Assembly (NCBI GenBank): GCA_001414485.1
Contig: LLEY01000117.1
Coordinates: 124,001-188,000 of the forward strand
Source: Calycina herbarum
Taxonomy: Eukaryota > Ascomycota > Leotiomycetes > Helotiales > Pezizellaceae
Length of the DNA: 64,000 bases
Direction of reading: 5' to 3'
Part shown: piece by piece, positions 21,820 through 31,406 of the stretch
Layout of the letters: each line of letters opens with the position of its first letter
Position numbering within the stretch: the first letter of the stretch is position 1
Notes under the pieces: generated by a model
The model's input: only the letters and a program-made list of their open reading frames with translations
Told to the model about the DNA's origin: nothing
The model's database searches: none
Position numbers and translations under genes: made by a program

Positions 21820-22220
21820 GACGAAAACCGAACTTCAGATGAAATCAAAGGCCGGCTTGCCCCAGGTGGGTGATGTGGGTTCTGGTGATTGTATGATGTT
21901 GTTTGTGCGCATCCGAACCAGGGTTGGTGGTTGCAACGCGACAACATCGCTAAAAATAACAAAGCTTGGAGCTACTTCACAAACATTCACTCATCTTCAC
22001 TTCCTCTACCTTCAATTTTCTCTCAGAGTGGAGGAGAAGAGGACAAATGTCACATCTAACATGGAATTAACCTTTTATAAATTACTCAAATTTCCTATGG
22101 GAAAATAAAAACAGGTGGTAAGCAAAACTTGACCGTCTACATAATGTAAAGCTGTACCATCCTGGAAGTGCAATTATTCTCTCCTTCCTTTCCCAAGTCC
22201 CGAGCCTTCTTCCTGTCATT
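21820..22220. other. Intergenic between family members 2 and 3
   Basis: About 400 bp with no supported gene. It should hold the promoter of member 2. Confidence 0.4.
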
Positions 22221-24266
22221 TTACATTTTCTCTCCACTCTCCTCCAGTAAACCTGCCTCCTCGCCATCTTCCGCAATTGGAATCGTACTAGTTGTCTCGC
22301 TAAGATTGGTTTTCTTCTCTGGGGTAACCTTTTTTGGAGTCTTTGGTGGTCGTCCGCGTTTCTTTGGTTTGAGTTCCACGATATCGGCGTCCTGTTCTTC
22401 GTCAAGACCAGCATTATTCTTGGTGGTCGTTCTCTTGGAAGGGCGTCCGCGCTTCTTTGGCCCAAGTGGTTCGAAATCAGAGTCTTCTACCTCGCTGAGA
22501 TTAACAATTTTCTTTGGAGTTGCTTTCTTGGAAGGACGTCCACGCTTCCTTGGCTTGGGTGGTGCAATATCTGAGTCCTCTCCCTCGTCGATAGCAACAT
22601 TCTTCTTGTAATCTGCTCCCTTAGATGGGCGTCCGCGCTTCTTTGGCTTGGGTGGTGCAATATCTGGGTCCTCTCCCTCGTCGATAGCAACATTCTTCTT
22701 GGAATCTGCTCCCTTAGATGGGCGTCCGCGCTTCCTTGGCTTGGGTGGTGCAATATCAGAGTCCTCTCCCTCGTCGATAGCAACATTCTTCTTGTAATCT
22801 GCTCCCTTAGATGGGCGTCCGCGCTTCTTTGGCTTGGGTGGTGCAATATCAGAGTCTTCATCATCTTCAAGGATGGGACTCTGCTTTGAATTTGCACCCT
22901 TCATCGGCTCAGGTTGTTCGATATCGCAGACCTCTTCCTCATCAAGATTGACGTTCGTATTTGGAACTGCCCCCTTGGAGGGGTCAGGGTTATCCACCGC
23001 ACCAGATTCAACATCCCCATCGCCTCCCCCCCTGCGCTCACCTCTACCTTTATTAGGACCCCTACGAATACCCTTATCGCGACGAGTAGCCCGAAGACGA
23101 CCTTTAAGAAGAACCTTTTGAGGAACCTCATCACCAAACAACTGCCCGTGAGTATGACAGTAATGTGTAGCAACATTGTCAGGTATTGTCCAGTCCAAAT
23201 TTCGACCTGCATATCCCTGAGCCATCATAGAACCCTGCCAATCCAACGCCAATCTCAAAACCACCTTCCACGCAAACGTCTTCGACAAATCCAAAACCTG
23301 ATTGTGGAATTCGAGAAGTGTTACACTTAGCTCAGGGTCCGCCGTCTTGTGAAAATCAAGAACAATACCGGCATATTGCTTGAAGCAAAGAGACCACTTT
23401 CTCTGCGTTTTGCCGAAAGCGTCGTAGTTATTATTGACATAATTTTCGAACCTCAGATGCTTCTCTTGGATTGTGATGCTTGGTTCTATTGCGTCGTCGG
23501 AGAACTTAACAAGGTCCATGGGGTCGAACTTGCCGAGGATGATGAGGATTATCAAGAGTCTGTGTTTTAGAGGATAATTGTTGAGGGTTTGCTGCTGCTC
23601 TGGTGAGAGCTTGTTGTAGTTCGGGAAGATTGCACTGAAACAGTTTTCTGTGACGGTGTGGTGGTGCTGAGCTGGTTGAAGCTCAGGTTGCTGCTCGACG
23701 AGACCGCTTGGAGGTTGATAAGTAGTTGGATTTTGCTGCTGACCTGGTCGAAACCCGAGTTGCTGCGAGATGAGTGCACTAGAGGCGCCATGAGTATTTC
23801 GATCCCGGTTTCGTGGCTGAGTTGATTGAAACTCCGGATGAACGAGACTGCGAGGAGGATCATAAGTCTTTCGATTTCGCTGCCGAGCCGATGGAAACAC
23901 CGGTTGAACGCGACCGCGAGCAGGATCATAAGTCTTTGGATTTGGAAGCTCGACGAGACCACTATCATACCCATGAGTATTCTGGCTCTGTTGGTGCTCC
24001 CTACAAACAGGACAGTTATCCGCGCCGCATATATCAAGGACGTTGGTGTATAGTTCTTGATAGTGGGATTCTGCCAACTGGAGGACCATGTCTCTGTGCT
24101 GTCTGGCATTTTCTTCTTTGTTCTCATTGCCGTATATGAATTCGTTCGATAGCTCAGCTAGGGTATCGATGTATCCCTTCTCGCCGGCGTTCCAGATGTC
24201 AAAGTGAATCAATGCAAGTTCTTCGCGTGTGGCCTGGCGACCTTGAGTGGGTGGAGGTGCAGACAT
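22221..24266 (-). CDS. Unrecognised family, member 3: core domain plus six AT-hooks
   Basis: Single exon, 681 residues, starting MSAPPPTQGRQATREE at 24266; the longer frame begins with GTG and is ignored. The N-terminal part contains C-x4-C-P-x-C (DICGADNCPVC). A region of degenerate repeats follows (PKTYDPARGRVQPVF / RKTYDPPRSLVHPEF / PTTYQPPSGLVEQQPEL). The shared core covers roughly residues 255-410: FPNYNKLSPEQQQTLNNYPL, KHRLLIILIILGKFDPMDLV, FGKTQRKWSLCFKQYAG, FHNQVLDLSKTFAWKVVLRL. Instead of zinc motifs, the tail has six AT-hooks, KRGRPSK five times and KRGRPPK once, in units of about 31 residues at about residues 478-645. AT-hooks bind the minor groove of AT-rich DNA, so a chromatin role is plausible. 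The acidic spacer (DEGEDSDIAPPKP) is nearly identical in three units, showing recent repeat expansion. Confidence 0.75.
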   Translation of the reverse strand: MSAPPPTQGRQATREELALIHFDIWNAGEKGYIDTLAELSNEFIYGNENKEENARQHRDMVLQLAESHYQELYTNVLDICGADNCPVCREHQQSQNTHGYDSGLVELPNPKTYDPARGRVQPVFPSARQRNRKTYDPPRSLVHPEFQSTQPRNRDRNTHGASSALISQQLGFRPGQQQNPTTYQPPSGLVEQQPELQPAQHHHTVTENCFSAIFPNYNKLSPEQQQTLNNYPLKHRLLIILIILGKFDPMDLVKFSDDAIEPSITIQEKHLRFENYVNNNYDAFGKTQRKWSLCFKQYAGIVLDFHKTADPELSVTLLEFHNQVLDLSKTFAWKVVLRLALDWQGSMMAQGYAGRNLDWTIPDNVATHYCHTHGQLFGDEVPQKVLLKGRLRATRRDKGIRRGPNKGRGERRGGGDGDVESGAVDNPDPSKGAVPNTNVNLDEEEVCDIEQPEPMKGANSKQSPILEDDEDSDIAPPKPKKRGRPSKGADYKKNVAIDEGEDSDIAPPKPRKRGRPSKGADSKKNVAIDEGEDPDIAPPKPKKRGRPSKGADYKKNVAIDEGEDSDIAPPKPRKRGRPSKKATPKKIVNLSEVEDSDFEPLGPKKRGRPSKRTTTKNNAGLDEEQDADIVELKPKKRGRPPKTPKKVTPEKKTNLSETTSTIPIAEDGEEAGLLEESGEKM
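22525..22865 (-). repeat. 93-bp in-gene tandem repeat coding AT-hook units
   Basis: Three almost identical 93-bp units start near 22620, 22713 and 22806 (each with TTAGATGGGCGTCCGCGC). More diverged units continue to about 22350. Each unit encodes 31 residues containing one KRGRPSK hook. Differences are single bases, such as DSD versus DPD and ADY versus ADS. Confidence 0.85.
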
Positions 24267-24898
24267 GATGACCGAGGTATCTTGAGATCTCTCATTTACC
24301 TTAGAAGAGGTGTCGCAGACTGTTGAGAGCGGATCCAGTCTTAAGTTGTGATGCCGTGGTGATTGTTTTGAGAAAGGCGGAGGGGGGCCTGACACGTCGC
24401 CTGGAAGGAAACAGAAATTTGGAGTATATTCACTACCAGAAAATGGCCACACGCGCGAGCTGCTAGCCTTTCTTCCCACCTTTCAACGAATGGTTGATAG
24501 AAAGGAAAATAAGCTCACATAGATATGGAATGCAAATTGTGTGGATGATTCAATTTTATTCTTACAAAAAAGAAAATGGCAACCTCTCGGAATCGAAAGC
24601 AACACCCCTCATGAAATAGTAATTTACAGGAAGTAATTTCTGAAAATCGGAACACCAATACTTGATCCTCGCAGCTTCGCTCATAACCACGCGTCCCATT
24701 TTCACGCCCCTAAATTTACGAGACCATCGTCATTTTGTTGTTGAGTCTTCACAGCTCCTTTCAACCACAAGATGTAGATATAAATAAACAACACTAGCAA
24801 GGAACCTCAGCCACCTTCATATTTCATTTCGCTCCACACTCAAGTTTCGATCACTTTCCATGGCAAGACAAGGAGAAGGATTGTTGTAAAACCGCTAA
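24267..24898. other. Intergenic between member 3 and the pseudogene
   Basis: About 630 bp holding the promoter region of member 3. No other feature is supported. Confidence 0.4.
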
Positions 24899-26488
24899 TC
24901 ACTTCGCCAACGGTATCCCCAGGTATCGTCCAAAATCCGGCACATGTGGAAACTCCTTCACCATCACCGTCTGAAGGGTTTCATTCCACGGCTTTTTCTT
25001 GGCAAGATTCATAATTAGATCGTGGAAACGTTTGAGTTGTTGGATGACAACTTTGGGAATACGATAGAAATCGTTGGCGTAGGAGATATACTTGATAAAA
25101 CAACGAGACCAAGTTTTAGGCGAAACTCCGCAGACATCCAGAGAGTTATTTGGTTTGTCTTCAAATACTAGCCTGTCGTTTGTGACTTTAAGAACCAAGT
25201 CTTCGGAGTCGTCGCTTAATTTAATGACGTCCATTCGGTGGAAGACACCGAGAACGATTTGGATAATGAACTTGCGGTGGTTAAGAGGATGGTTATTGAG
25301 ACACGCCTTTTCTGCCTCCGCTAGCTCATCATACCCGGGGAATATGCTGTTGATACAGCCGGAAACAGTGCGGTTGTTGTGGAATCGAAATGGAGAGGGG
25401 ACATATTGAAACTGCTATTGAGGGTCGAGAAGACTGCCAGAACTACCAGAAGAATCCATATTTCCATCGTCATTGATTTCCGGACAAATAATACGGTTGG
25501 GGTCAAAATGTTTGACTAAGTGGAAGGCATTGTTGATCGAGCTGATGTTGGAAGACTCCGGATTTGGGTCGGGACCAGGTAAGATACTTCGTCCAGTTCC
25601 TCCCGAAGCATGATAATGGTCCTCGTTGCATGCTTTTTGTGTTGAGTGATCTAGTACAGGATAACGACGTTTACGGGGATCGGTTTCGTCACTTTGAACA
25701 CTCCGTCTCTCCTTCAAAAACGCCTCCTTTTCGCCCATTTTCAAATCCGCCGCCCTAGCCCTTGCACTTTCCGCGATGGGGAGAATTGTTTCCATGTCCA
25801 CTATGCCTTCTTTCACCAGAACTTCTACTTGTTCGTAGTAGGCCTCATCGCCTGCTCTCATGACAGTATTTTCGAAAAGAATGGTCTCTGCCTCGGTGAG
25901 ACCGTCATAAGGCCCGGATGAAACCACTGACATGGCGAGGACACTTGCTTTCTCCAGCAGCTCAAAGACGATATATTGAGGTATTGCCCATGATTGTTGG
26001 CTTTCTATTCCGCCAGATATCATATAATTTTGCAAATCCAACGCCAACTTGAGTACATTTTCGAAAGGGTGTTGCTGTGCGAGCAACATAACTTGTAGAT
26101 GGAAACCGAGGAGTGTCTGTTGTATAGCTGGACCACTGAAAGAGCACAAGTATTCCGCGAAATTAGTGAAACAGTTGTCCCATATATCCGCCGTCTATCC
26201 GAACACCTCGTAGGACTTGTTGGCCTCGTCGAAGACTACACCGTCATTTGTGATTCTGATCGTCAAGTCATCTGGGTTGTCCCTGAGTCTGATCAAGTCC
26301 ATCGGATCGAAGTCCCCATGGAGAATTTGGATAATGTATCTTCGATGAGGGTACGGCAAGGTGTTGAGCCGGTCAATTTCATCTGGATTGAGCTTATCGA
26401 AGCCTGGAAGGATGGCAGCCAGGTGGGCGTTTGCAATTGTGTGCTTTTCAAAATCCGGTGTCGCCCCGGGACGTGGATGCGCAGACAT
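24899..26488 (-). pseudogene. Unrecognised family, member 4: double-core copy broken by two TAG codons
   Basis: From the ATG at 26488 (MSAHPRPGATPDFEKH) to 24899 one frame stays open for 530 codons except for two TAG codons, at 26197-26195 and 25417-25415. The first core begins PGFDKLNPDEIDRLNTLPYP and reads FG, stop, TADIWDNCFTNF, where members 1 and 3 have FGKT. It continues LLGFHLQVMLLAQQHPFENV and SWAIPQYIV. A copy of the N-terminal helical motif follows (RAGDEAYYEQVEVLVKEGIV, then ARARAADLK). After the second stop comes a second core: FPGYDELAEAEKACLNNHPL, NHRKFIIQIVLGVFHRMDVI, TWSRCFIKYISYANDF, FHDLIMNLAKKKPWNETLQ. No zinc or AT-hook tail exists. The layout suggests a fusion of two tandem members, later inactivated. 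Readthrough cannot be excluded. Confidence 0.7.
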
Positions 26489-27357
26489 GATGAACTGATT
26501 CTCGCTTCGTGGATATGCCAAGAGACGAACAAGATGGGAATGGGGTAACGGAGTTTTATGTTTGCAATTCAGGTTCAGAAGATATTTGGTTGCTGCGTTG
26601 AGAGGACGAGGAGGTTGGAAGTTGAGAGCGGAAACCCGACGCGCCGCTCAAAAGAAACCAAACTCAGAGCAAGTTCACTACTTGGAGCAGCCTACACATG
26701 GACACCACTCAATAGCTACAATAGCTAGCTCAAGAAAATAAGAATCCTACCAATGTGTTCTTCTCGTCTATGTTCTTCTCATCAAAGCACAAAAAAATTT
26801 GATGAAACCTTGTCAATAATTCAGTGCCAGCTTCTACCAGTGTACCAGCATCTTCTAATTAGTCCTTTGCGGTAGAAGGTTGCTTTCGAAGAGTAACCTG
26901 CCTGACAATTTGAATAAAACTCGAGATTTCTACAAGAATCCGAAAGCAGGATGCTGAAGAGGCACATTGAAGAATTTCAAACTAACAAAATTGGATAGCA
27001 CATTTCTGCATAAGCTACGGTAATACACAACTTTGATTGTACGATCGCTCTTGAACAAAGACCGAAGAGCAAAAAGTGAGCACAAGAAAGCTCCCCAGGG
27101 GAAATTTAGAGCTTGAAACTTTATTGGCATGAGACGCAAAACGCATTCGCAAGATTCGATGACCCGCACAAACACATAAATCGACAACTTCATATTAATG
27201 ATGTTGCTGCTTAGCAATAAATAGAGCAATGTATGGGAAAAACCAACAAAGTCCTCACGGATTGCAAAATTTCTTCTCAGAAAACCTGCAAAGCCGATTA
27301 AGTGTCAAATAGAATCTATTGTTTGTACAATCGCACCAGCTATATCACAAGTGCCAC
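26489..27357. other. Intergenic, no supported gene
   Basis: About 870 bp, moderately AT-rich, separating the unrecognised family from conserved genes. No coding or RNA feature is supported. Confidence 0.4.
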
Positions 27358-28203
27358 TCATTTCCCCTTCTTAACCCATCCCTCAGCAGCCTCTCGTCCA
27401 GCGGTAACCTTCTCATCCACAATATTGACAGCCTGTTGAGTATGGATTCTCGCCATCCTCCAAGCCTTATCAATACCCTCCCTCGTTCTAACATGACCAT
27501 CAGCAAGCGCCGGGAATCTCTGCTCATACTTCCAGATCAAATCCGAAACATTGCGCATCGTGACTGGCAAGACTACCCATCCGGCACCAATACCAACTGC
27601 CAGTGGAACAGCAGCTCTCAACACGATATTCCGATTTCTTGAAACGATGCTTCCTGTCATGGCTGCTACGAGTACGTATATTGAGCCTGGCATCAGCTTC
27701 TCGCCGGATTTTGGTGGTGGTGCTAGTGAGGCGATTGTGCTCGTGAAGCTTGATTCGAGGTCGAGTGCTGAATCCATGATCTCGTTGACCTTGTCCTCCG
27801 CTGCTGCGACGTGGGCATATATGAACATTCGCGTCTTCCCTATTTGACCTGCCAATCGATCGGTGGGTGTGGGTGATAAGGATTTTGCTGGGGAGGAGGT
27901 TGGAGTTGTGCGGGATGGAGTTATGGCTGCTGGAGGGGCTGGCTCGGCCTCGAAGTCGTCATATATTGGTTTTCTTCCCTGTGGTAATTTTTAGCTGGGG
28001 ATTGCCAGAGTATTTGGAATTGCTATCATACTTCCGATCCATTTGGAGACTCTGCGTGTAAAGTGGTTCGAGGGAAAAGAGTTACTCCGGCCACAAATGC
28101 AGCGCCGGTGGCTGCGGGAACAAATCGCTTTGGCTACAGTTAGAAATAACTCAATTGATCAATTGGGAGTACATACCTGCCGCATGAACAGTCGTGAAGC
28201 CAT
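27358..28203 (-). CDS. MIC26: MICOS complex subunit MIC26/MIC27 (apolipoprotein O family)
   Basis: Three exons: 28203-28177 (MASRLFMRQ), 28133-28032 and 27978-27358, giving 249 residues. Introns are 43 and 53 bp; both joins keep the frame (FMRQ/PKRFVPAATGAAFVAG and NGSE/GRKPIYDDFEAEP). The N-terminus is a mitochondrial presequence-like stretch with a hydrophobic segment, then a Pro/Ser/Thr-rich linker. The conserved block follows: RLAGQIGKTRMFIYAHV, a SGEKLMPGSIYVLVAAMTGS membrane segment and a Gly-rich VGIGAGWVVLP segment. This is the layout of apolipoprotein O-like MICOS subunits, which sit in the mitochondrial inner membrane and help form crista junctions. MIC26 and MIC27 cannot be told apart here. 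The gene is divergent from OCT1. Confidence 0.85.
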
Positions 28204-28426
28204 GGCTCAATTGGCGACGATGTAGAAGTTCAAGGGAGTTGAGGTTGAGTCTGGAAATCTGCCGTTGACAACCGAAAGCTTCCAAGATTCGGGTGTCAAT
28301 CGCGCTTCGTGCAAGGCTGCACGTGCCTGGTTGATTTTCAGCCTCTTCGCCATCTTCCACCACATCTTCCTTTCTTTCTTTTCTTGCACACATGCTCCAC
28401 CAGTCAAATCTACGAATGGGCAGGAT
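28204..28426. promoter_or_regulatory. Bidirectional promoter MIC26/27 - OCT1
   Basis: Only 223 bp separate the start codons of two divergent nuclear genes whose products both act in mitochondria. Both promoters and 5' leaders must lie here, so shared control is likely. A long pyrimidine tract (CTTCCTTTCTTTCTTTTC, near 28366) points to the OCT1 side. Confidence 0.6.
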
Positions 28427-30793
28427 ATGTTGAAGGCCGCCACTACTCGATCATGGATATGCTCGACATGCATCCGCCGGCAGCAATCCTTTCGACGGCC
28501 CTACTCAGTCCCATCGACCTCTACCCTCCTTAAAAACGACCATCGAGAGATATTTCAAACATCAGCGCCTGGGGCAATACGCGATGACAAAATCTTACGG
28601 CAGATCTTCGACTCTCCGGGGTTTTGGGGGGAATTCTCGCAGCATTCGAAAGCGTCATATAATGGCCCAAATCATGGTCTTTTCCAAAACAAATACCTGA
28701 CGAGCCCTCGAGGGTTCGAGGTATTCGCACATACCAGTCTAAAGAAGGCAATGCGAATTGTGGATGAAGTTTTGGCAGCCAATACGAGAGAACAATACCA
28801 CAAGATGGTACGGAAGCTGGATAGACTCAGCGATTTGCTTTGCAGAGTTATAGATCTCTCAGACTTCGTCCGGGCTACCCATCCGAATCCACAAATACAG
28901 CAGGCGGCTACAAACGCTCACTCGATGATGTACGAATATATGAATGTTTTAAATGCGACAACTGGCTTGGCCGAACAATTGAAGGTGGCAATGAAGGACC
29001 ACGAAGCTCCATGGGGAGAACAGGAAAAGATGGTGGCACAAATTTTAGACAAGGACTTTGCGAAATCAGCAATTGATTTACCAAAAGCCCAGCAAGACAA
29101 ATTTGTGTCCTTATCGCAGGATATCAATGATATCGGGTCGCGTTTTGCAGAATCTATGGCTCCGGAAAAGAACTTTTTGTCTTTCAAGACTAGTCAACTG
29201 GAAGGGGCAGACCCATTATTCCTTCAACAATTCAGCAATGGATGGGGAAAAGTTGCAATACCAACTGTAGGTATGCCTTCCGTGACGGCGTTGAGGACAG
29301 TCAAGAACTCCGATGTCAGAAAAGAAATTTTCATGGCCAGTCGCACAGCTTCTCAAGACACCATAAGAAGATTACAGTCTCTTTTGAAGAAGCGTGCGGA
29401 ATTGGCCAAGCTTGTAGGTTTCGAGAGTTATGGACATATGGCTCTTGAAGACAAAATGGCCGGAAATCCAGAAAATGTTCAAACATTTTTGCGAAATTTA
29501 AATTCATGTCACAATGAAGCAATAGAAAGCCAGCTTGCACAACTTCATCAAGCTAAGGCGATGGATGTCCAAGCCAGAGACTCGGTTTTCCAACCATGGG
29601 ATAAGGATTATTACATGTCCCAGTTACTTCAAGCAACGCGCTCTAGGAAGCGTAGACCTGATTTCCTCTCGTCATACTTCTCGCTTGGCACTGTAATGCA
29701 AGGCCTCTCAAGATTATTTTCAAGACTTTATGGGGTACGTCTTGTGCCCCGAGAAACACAGCGTGGGGAGACCTGGAATCCAGATGTCCGCAGGCTAGAC
29801 GTAATATCAGAGACTGAGGGGCGCGTTGCTGTATTATATTGCGATTTATTTGCTCGCCCAGGGAAATCTCCCAACCCAGCACATTTCACTCTACGTTGCT
29901 CAAGATGGATCAGCGACGAAGAAATCGATGAATGTCGATCAGAACCCGATCCTCTTTTTATATCACCAGAAGAAGCCGCCAATGATGGTATGGCTACATC
30001 TTCTGATGGAAAATCAGGAGGAGTAATGCAACTCCCAACCATCGCTCTAATCTGCGACTTCGCAGTCTCCAACTCCCACAAGCCCGCCTTCCTAAGCTTC
30101 GGCGAAGTAACAACCCTCTTCCACGAAATGGGTCACGCAATCCATTCCATCCTAGGCCGCACAGAATTCCAAAACATTTCCGGGACACGAGTAGCAACCG
30201 ATTTTGCTGAACTACCTTCAATTCTAATGGAACACTTCGCCGCTGACGAAACCGTTCTTTCGATGTTCGCACGCCATTATGAGACGGATGAACCACTACC
30301 CTACGAAATGGTCGCGGAACAATTGTCTTTCGACAAAAAACTAGAATCCTTCGACGTAGATAACCAAATCACCCTCTCCCTCCTCGATCAAGCTGTCCAC
30401 TCCAAAGAAGCACTTTCCCCCTCCTTCAGCAGCACGAAAATCTACCACGACCTCCAAGCCCAATACTCTCTCCTACCATCAGATCCCAAAGGAACCTGTT
30501 GGCAAGGATTCTTCGGCCATCTCTTTGGTTATGGAGGTACGTATTATAGCTACCTCTTCGATCGTGCATTAGCAAGACGTATCTGGAAAACTGTGTATAA
30601 TTCTGGGGAACAAAATGGGGCGGTCAGTAGAGAGAATGGGGAGAGGTTCAAGGAACATGTACTAAAGATTGGTGGTGGGAGGGATCCTTGGGATTGTTTG
30701 GCTGGGGCGACGGGGGATGAGAGGTTGGGGTCTGGGGCTGAGGCGAGGTCGAGGTTGGATCTTGTCGGGAGTTGGGGCTTGAGGGGGAGGTGA
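28427..30793 (+). CDS. OCT1: Mitochondrial intermediate peptidase (M3 metallopeptidase)
   Basis: Single exon, 788 residues, starting MLKAATTRSWICSTCIRRQQ, a typical Arg-rich presequence; the longer upstream frame is not needed. The zinc site is FHEMGHAIHSILG with H566, E567 and H570, followed by the third ligand region in TDFAELPSILMEHF. Other M3-family blocks are seen, such as DIGSRFAESM, FESYGHMALEDKMAG and the C-terminal LFGYGGTYYSYLFDRALAR. Length matches fungal Oct1 (about 780-800). The enzyme removes an octapeptide from a subset of imported matrix proteins after the main processing peptidase has cut. All key residues are intact. Confidence 0.95.
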   Translation: MLKAATTRSWICSTCIRRQQSFRRPYSVPSTSTLLKNDHREIFQTSAPGAIRDDKILRQIFDSPGFWGEFSQHSKASYNGPNHGLFQNKYLTSPRGFEVFAHTSLKKAMRIVDEVLAANTREQYHKMVRKLDRLSDLLCRVIDLSDFVRATHPNPQIQQAATNAHSMMYEYMNVLNATTGLAEQLKVAMKDHEAPWGEQEKMVAQILDKDFAKSAIDLPKAQQDKFVSLSQDINDIGSRFAESMAPEKNFLSFKTSQLEGADPLFLQQFSNGWGKVAIPTVGMPSVTALRTVKNSDVRKEIFMASRTASQDTIRRLQSLLKKRAELAKLVGFESYGHMALEDKMAGNPENVQTFLRNLNSCHNEAIESQLAQLHQAKAMDVQARDSVFQPWDKDYYMSQLLQATRSRKRRPDFLSSYFSLGTVMQGLSRLFSRLYGVRLVPRETQRGETWNPDVRRLDVISETEGRVAVLYCDLFARPGKSPNPAHFTLRCSRWISDEEIDECRSEPDPLFISPEEAANDGMATSSDGKSGGVMQLPTIALICDFAVSNSHKPAFLSFGEVTTLFHEMGHAIHSILGRTEFQNISGTRVATDFAELPSILMEHFAADETVLSMFARHYETDEPLPYEMVAEQLSFDKKLESFDVDNQITLSLLDQAVHSKEALSPSFSSTKIYHDLQAQYSLLPSDPKGTCWQGFFGHLFGYGGTYYSYLFDRALARRIWKTVYNSGEQNGAVSRENGERFKEHVLKIGGGRDPWDCLAGATGDERLGSGAEARSRLDLVGSWGLRGR

Positions 30794-30989
30794 GGAAAAG
30801 TATAGGGGGAGTGTGTGATGGATGTGTAAGAAGTTGGATGCGGGAATTGAGACCCAATGCTACACCTGGTCTCATGGATCTTTTCTTGATGCAGAAAAGG
30901 CACTGGGGTACGATGTAGCTCTAAAAATATAATTCAACCCAACTTAAATCTCAAGAATAGTTCCAAGGCCTAGACTCCTCCGTCACTCC

Positions 30990-31190
30990 AATGACCCATT
31001 AGTCGCTCTTGCCGTTCCAGGGTTGCTCTTGTGGTTTGGGAAGGTTCTGGCTCGAGTTCAATACCCATCGCTCTTTCCCTTCAAAGGTTCCAAATCGAGT
31101 TCTCTTCAACCTCCATCGCTCTTTCCGTTTGGGTTCCTCTTGGCACTAATTAATCCAGTCTTTCTATTCATCGCCCTCATCGCTCTTCCC
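30990..31190 (+). repeat. Degenerate ATCGCTCTTTCC repeat
   Basis: Four spaced copies of the block (C)ATCGCTCTTTCC(N)TT occur, near 30993 (TCGCTCTTGCCGTTCC), 31065, 31112 and 31168; a fifth is near 33007. Each is followed by pyrimidine-rich or GGTTCC-like sequence. Copies are about 45-70 bp apart. Confidence 0.55.
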
Positions 31191-31406
31191 ATTCAAAATG
31201 ATCCTTCCATTCTACAGTGTGAGCAAAACCATAGAACCCGCGTAAAGCCACGTCACGAGGAATTCCCTAGGCTCGACGCTACCTAAGATTTTGCTCGCAG
31301 GCAACGTCATCACGATAATTGCTCGAAATGCAACAAATCCTTCAACCGAGATCTAGTGGACGTCAAGTGTAGTTATTTGTACAGTACTCTTCAATACTAG
31401 CCCAGA

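Noticed and set aside
26195..26197. Intron removing the first TAG of family member 4
   Set aside because: Homologous residues continue in frame on both sides with no missing or extra residues, so there is nothing for an intron to remove.
24899..26488. UAG reassigned as a sense codon
   Set aside because: Although several accessory frames contain TAG, the SNF2 gene and others end in TAG at the expected place, and the lesions fit CpA to TpA mutation.
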